64,000 bases of DNA from Methylotenera_A sp044222005. Lineage in GTDB: Bacteria; Pseudomonadota; Gammaproteobacteria; Burkholderiales; Methylophilaceae. Below the pieces are notes generated by a model, which worked only from the letters and a program-made list of their open reading frames with translations, did not search any database and was not told where the DNA came from. The first letter of the stretch is position 1; each line of letters starts with the position of its first letter. Position numbers and translations under genes: made by a program. Shown piece after piece: positions 63,124 to 64,000 of the stretch. Location of the stretch: NCBI GenBank assembly GCA_044222005.1, contig JBGANY010000004.1, positions 62,001-126,000 on the forward strand, in the 5' to 3' direction.

Positions 63124-63435
63124 ATGAAACCACTTAAATATATTTCCACAATTATCCTTGCCGTCATGTTTGCCGGGGTGCTGGGGTGCGCCTCAACGTC
63201 CAAGCAATCTGGCACAGGAGAATACATTGACGATACCGTTATTACGACAAAGGTAAAGGCGGCAGTACTCAATGAAGCTTCATTAAAATCTGCTGAAATA
63301 AACGTCGAAACCTTCAAGGGTGTAGTTCAGTTGAGTGGCTTCGTCAATTCAGAAGCCGATATTAACAAGGCGGTAGAAGTAGCTCGTAGCGTTAAGGGTG
63401 TAACATCCGTAAAGAATGACATGCGGCTTAAGTAA
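63124..63435 (+). CDS. BON-domain lipoprotein
   Basis: A 103-residue lipoprotein with signal MKPLKYISTIILAVMFAGVLGC (lipobox GVLGC) and one BON domain (DDTVITTKVKAAVLNEASLKSAEINVETFKGVVQLSGFVNSEADINKAVEVARSVKGVTSVKNDMRL). It is akin to half of OsmY, a stress-induced periplasmic protein that contacts membranes. An upstream ATG (63109) would add five residues ahead of the signal. First of three small envelope genes. Confidence 0.9.
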   Translation: MKPLKYISTIILAVMFAGVLGCASTSKQSGTGEYIDDTVITTKVKAAVLNEASLKSAEINVETFKGVVQLSGFVNSEADINKAVEVARSVKGVTSVKNDMRLK

Positions 63436-63476
63436 CGATCAGCACTAAAACTGCTTGTCATGTTTAGGAGAAAAAA

Positions 63477-63623
63477 ATGCTTGAAACTATTGCAATTATC
63501 TTGATTGTCCTCTGGGCGCTTGGTTTGGTTTCAGCGTATACCATGGGTGGACTTATTCACATTCTTCTGGTCATCGCGATTGTGGTGATATTGGTGCGTG
63601 TAATTCAGGGTCGGCGACTGTAA
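63477..63623 (+). CDS. Lmo0937-type small membrane protein
   Basis: A 48-residue hydrophobic protein, MLETIAIILIVLWALGLVS then GGLIHILLVIAIVVILVRVIQGRRL, forming two membrane segments around a short Thr-Met-Gly-Gly turn. It fits the widespread lmo0937 family of tiny membrane proteins, often next to BON or CsbD stress genes. A clear TAGGAG site lies six bases before the ATG. Confidence 0.85.
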   Translation: MLETIAIILIVLWALGLVSAYTMGGLIHILLVIAIVVILVRVIQGRRL

Positions 63624-63743
63624 CGACGCTTGATTTTTTATGAAGCGAGGTGGCTTGGTAAATCGGTTCGGTTATACACTGTTTCTATATTGTCAGGTTA
63701 CCCGTTCCCAATACCAAAGCATATCTCTACCGGAGAAAATGAA

Positions 63744-63956
63744 ATGAATGCAGTCAAAATGTTAGCAATCGCACTAATCGTGGCAGGAGGCCTGGGGTTG
63801 GCGTATGACAGTTTCACTTACACCAAGGAAACGCATCAGGCAAAACTGGGGCCGATAGAATTGTCAATCAAGGATAAGGAAACGGTAAACATCCCCGTCT
63901 GGGCAGGTGTGGGAGCGATAGTAGCTGGGGTAATCCTGCTTTTTGTCCGTAAGTAG
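63744..63956 (+). CDS. Small two-helix membrane protein
   Basis: A 70-residue protein with N-terminal helix (AVKMLAIALIVAGGLGLAYDSF), a short polar loop (TYTKETHQAKLGPIELSIKDKETVNI) and a second helix (PVWAGVGAIVAGVILLFVRK). Similar small proteins accompany BON and lmo0937 genes; DUF3185-like is possible but unsure. CGGAGAAA precedes the ATG. The longer in-frame start at 63630 lacks a ribosome site. Confidence 0.75.
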   Translation: MNAVKMLAIALIVAGGLGLAYDSFTYTKETHQAKLGPIELSIKDKETVNIPVWAGVGAIVAGVILLFVRK

Positions 63957-64000
63957 CCCGCGTAGATACCGTCTCGCCTGTCAAGCCAAATTAGCACGTA

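Overview
The window reads as chromosomal DNA of a methylotrophic betaproteobacterium, most likely a Methylophilaceae member (Methylotenera/Methylovorus/Methylophilus type). The evidence is an fhcB-A-D-C cluster for the methanofuran/tetrahydromethanopterin (H4MPT) formyl-transfer step, a second cluster for making those cofactors, and typical betaproteobacterial gene orders: smpB-ssrA, rodZ-ispG-hisS-yfgM-bamB-der, hfq-hflX-hflK-hflC-DUF2065-hisZ-purA, and ffs-dnaX-ybaB-recR. Most of the window is core genome. I see no transposase, phage gene, CRISPR array or tRNA; the only RNA genes found are tmRNA and the 4.5S SRP RNA.

Layout. 1-2.4 kb: ratA, smpB, ssrA and trhO. 2.4-6.8 kb: the four fhc genes on the minus strand, each overlapping the next by 4 bp. 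6.9-19 kb: a plus-strand run ndk, rlmN, pilF, rodZ, ispG, hisS, a SIMPL protein, two Opp-type ATPases, yfgM, bamB and der. 19-26.6 kb: bamD facing rluD-pgeF, a ZIP metal transporter, a broken rimO, an AT-rich unknown gene, a dispersed repeat, an HxlR regulator facing a flavodoxin-like gene, and a small unknown gene. 26.7-34.2 kb: a complete RND efflux operon and a large unknown gene. 34.6-45.8 kb: gltX, hfq-hflX-hflKC, hisZ, purA and a coupled H4MPT/methanofuran biosynthesis operon ending in mfnB. 45.9-52.5 kb: an OmpA-family porin, mtaD, ubiG, gph, recR, ybaB and dnaX. 52.6-63 kb: SRP RNA, a split diguanylate cyclase, a NarL-type two-component pair, and fliC-flaG-fliD-fliS-fliT-fliK-fhlB. 63-64 kb: three small envelope or stress-type genes.

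Two themes stand out. First, there is a MITE-like family whose terminal inverted repeats look like those of IS5-group elements. Two copies of about 270 bp (10229-10501, 34275-34545) and one 46-bp copy made only of ends (22054-22099) are present. Ends match perfectly or nearly so within a copy, but differ at the same positions between copies. One copy appears to supply the ribosome-binding site of ispG and another the stop codon of pgeF. Second, several conserved genes look damaged: rimO and the GGDEF gene both seem to have lost roughly 55-65 nt with a frameshift, ndk lacks its normal N-terminus and start codon, and fhcC is short. These may be real gene decay or assembly error; reads or a relative's genome would decide.

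Functionally, the fhc genes and the purA-linked operon belong to one module: the first encodes the enzymes that hydrolyse formyl-H4MPT to formate through methanofuran, the second makes the cofactors. The BAM lipoproteins (bamB, bamD), the OmpA protein and the efflux pump serve the envelope. The cyclase, two-component pair and flagellar genes form a motility and signalling block.
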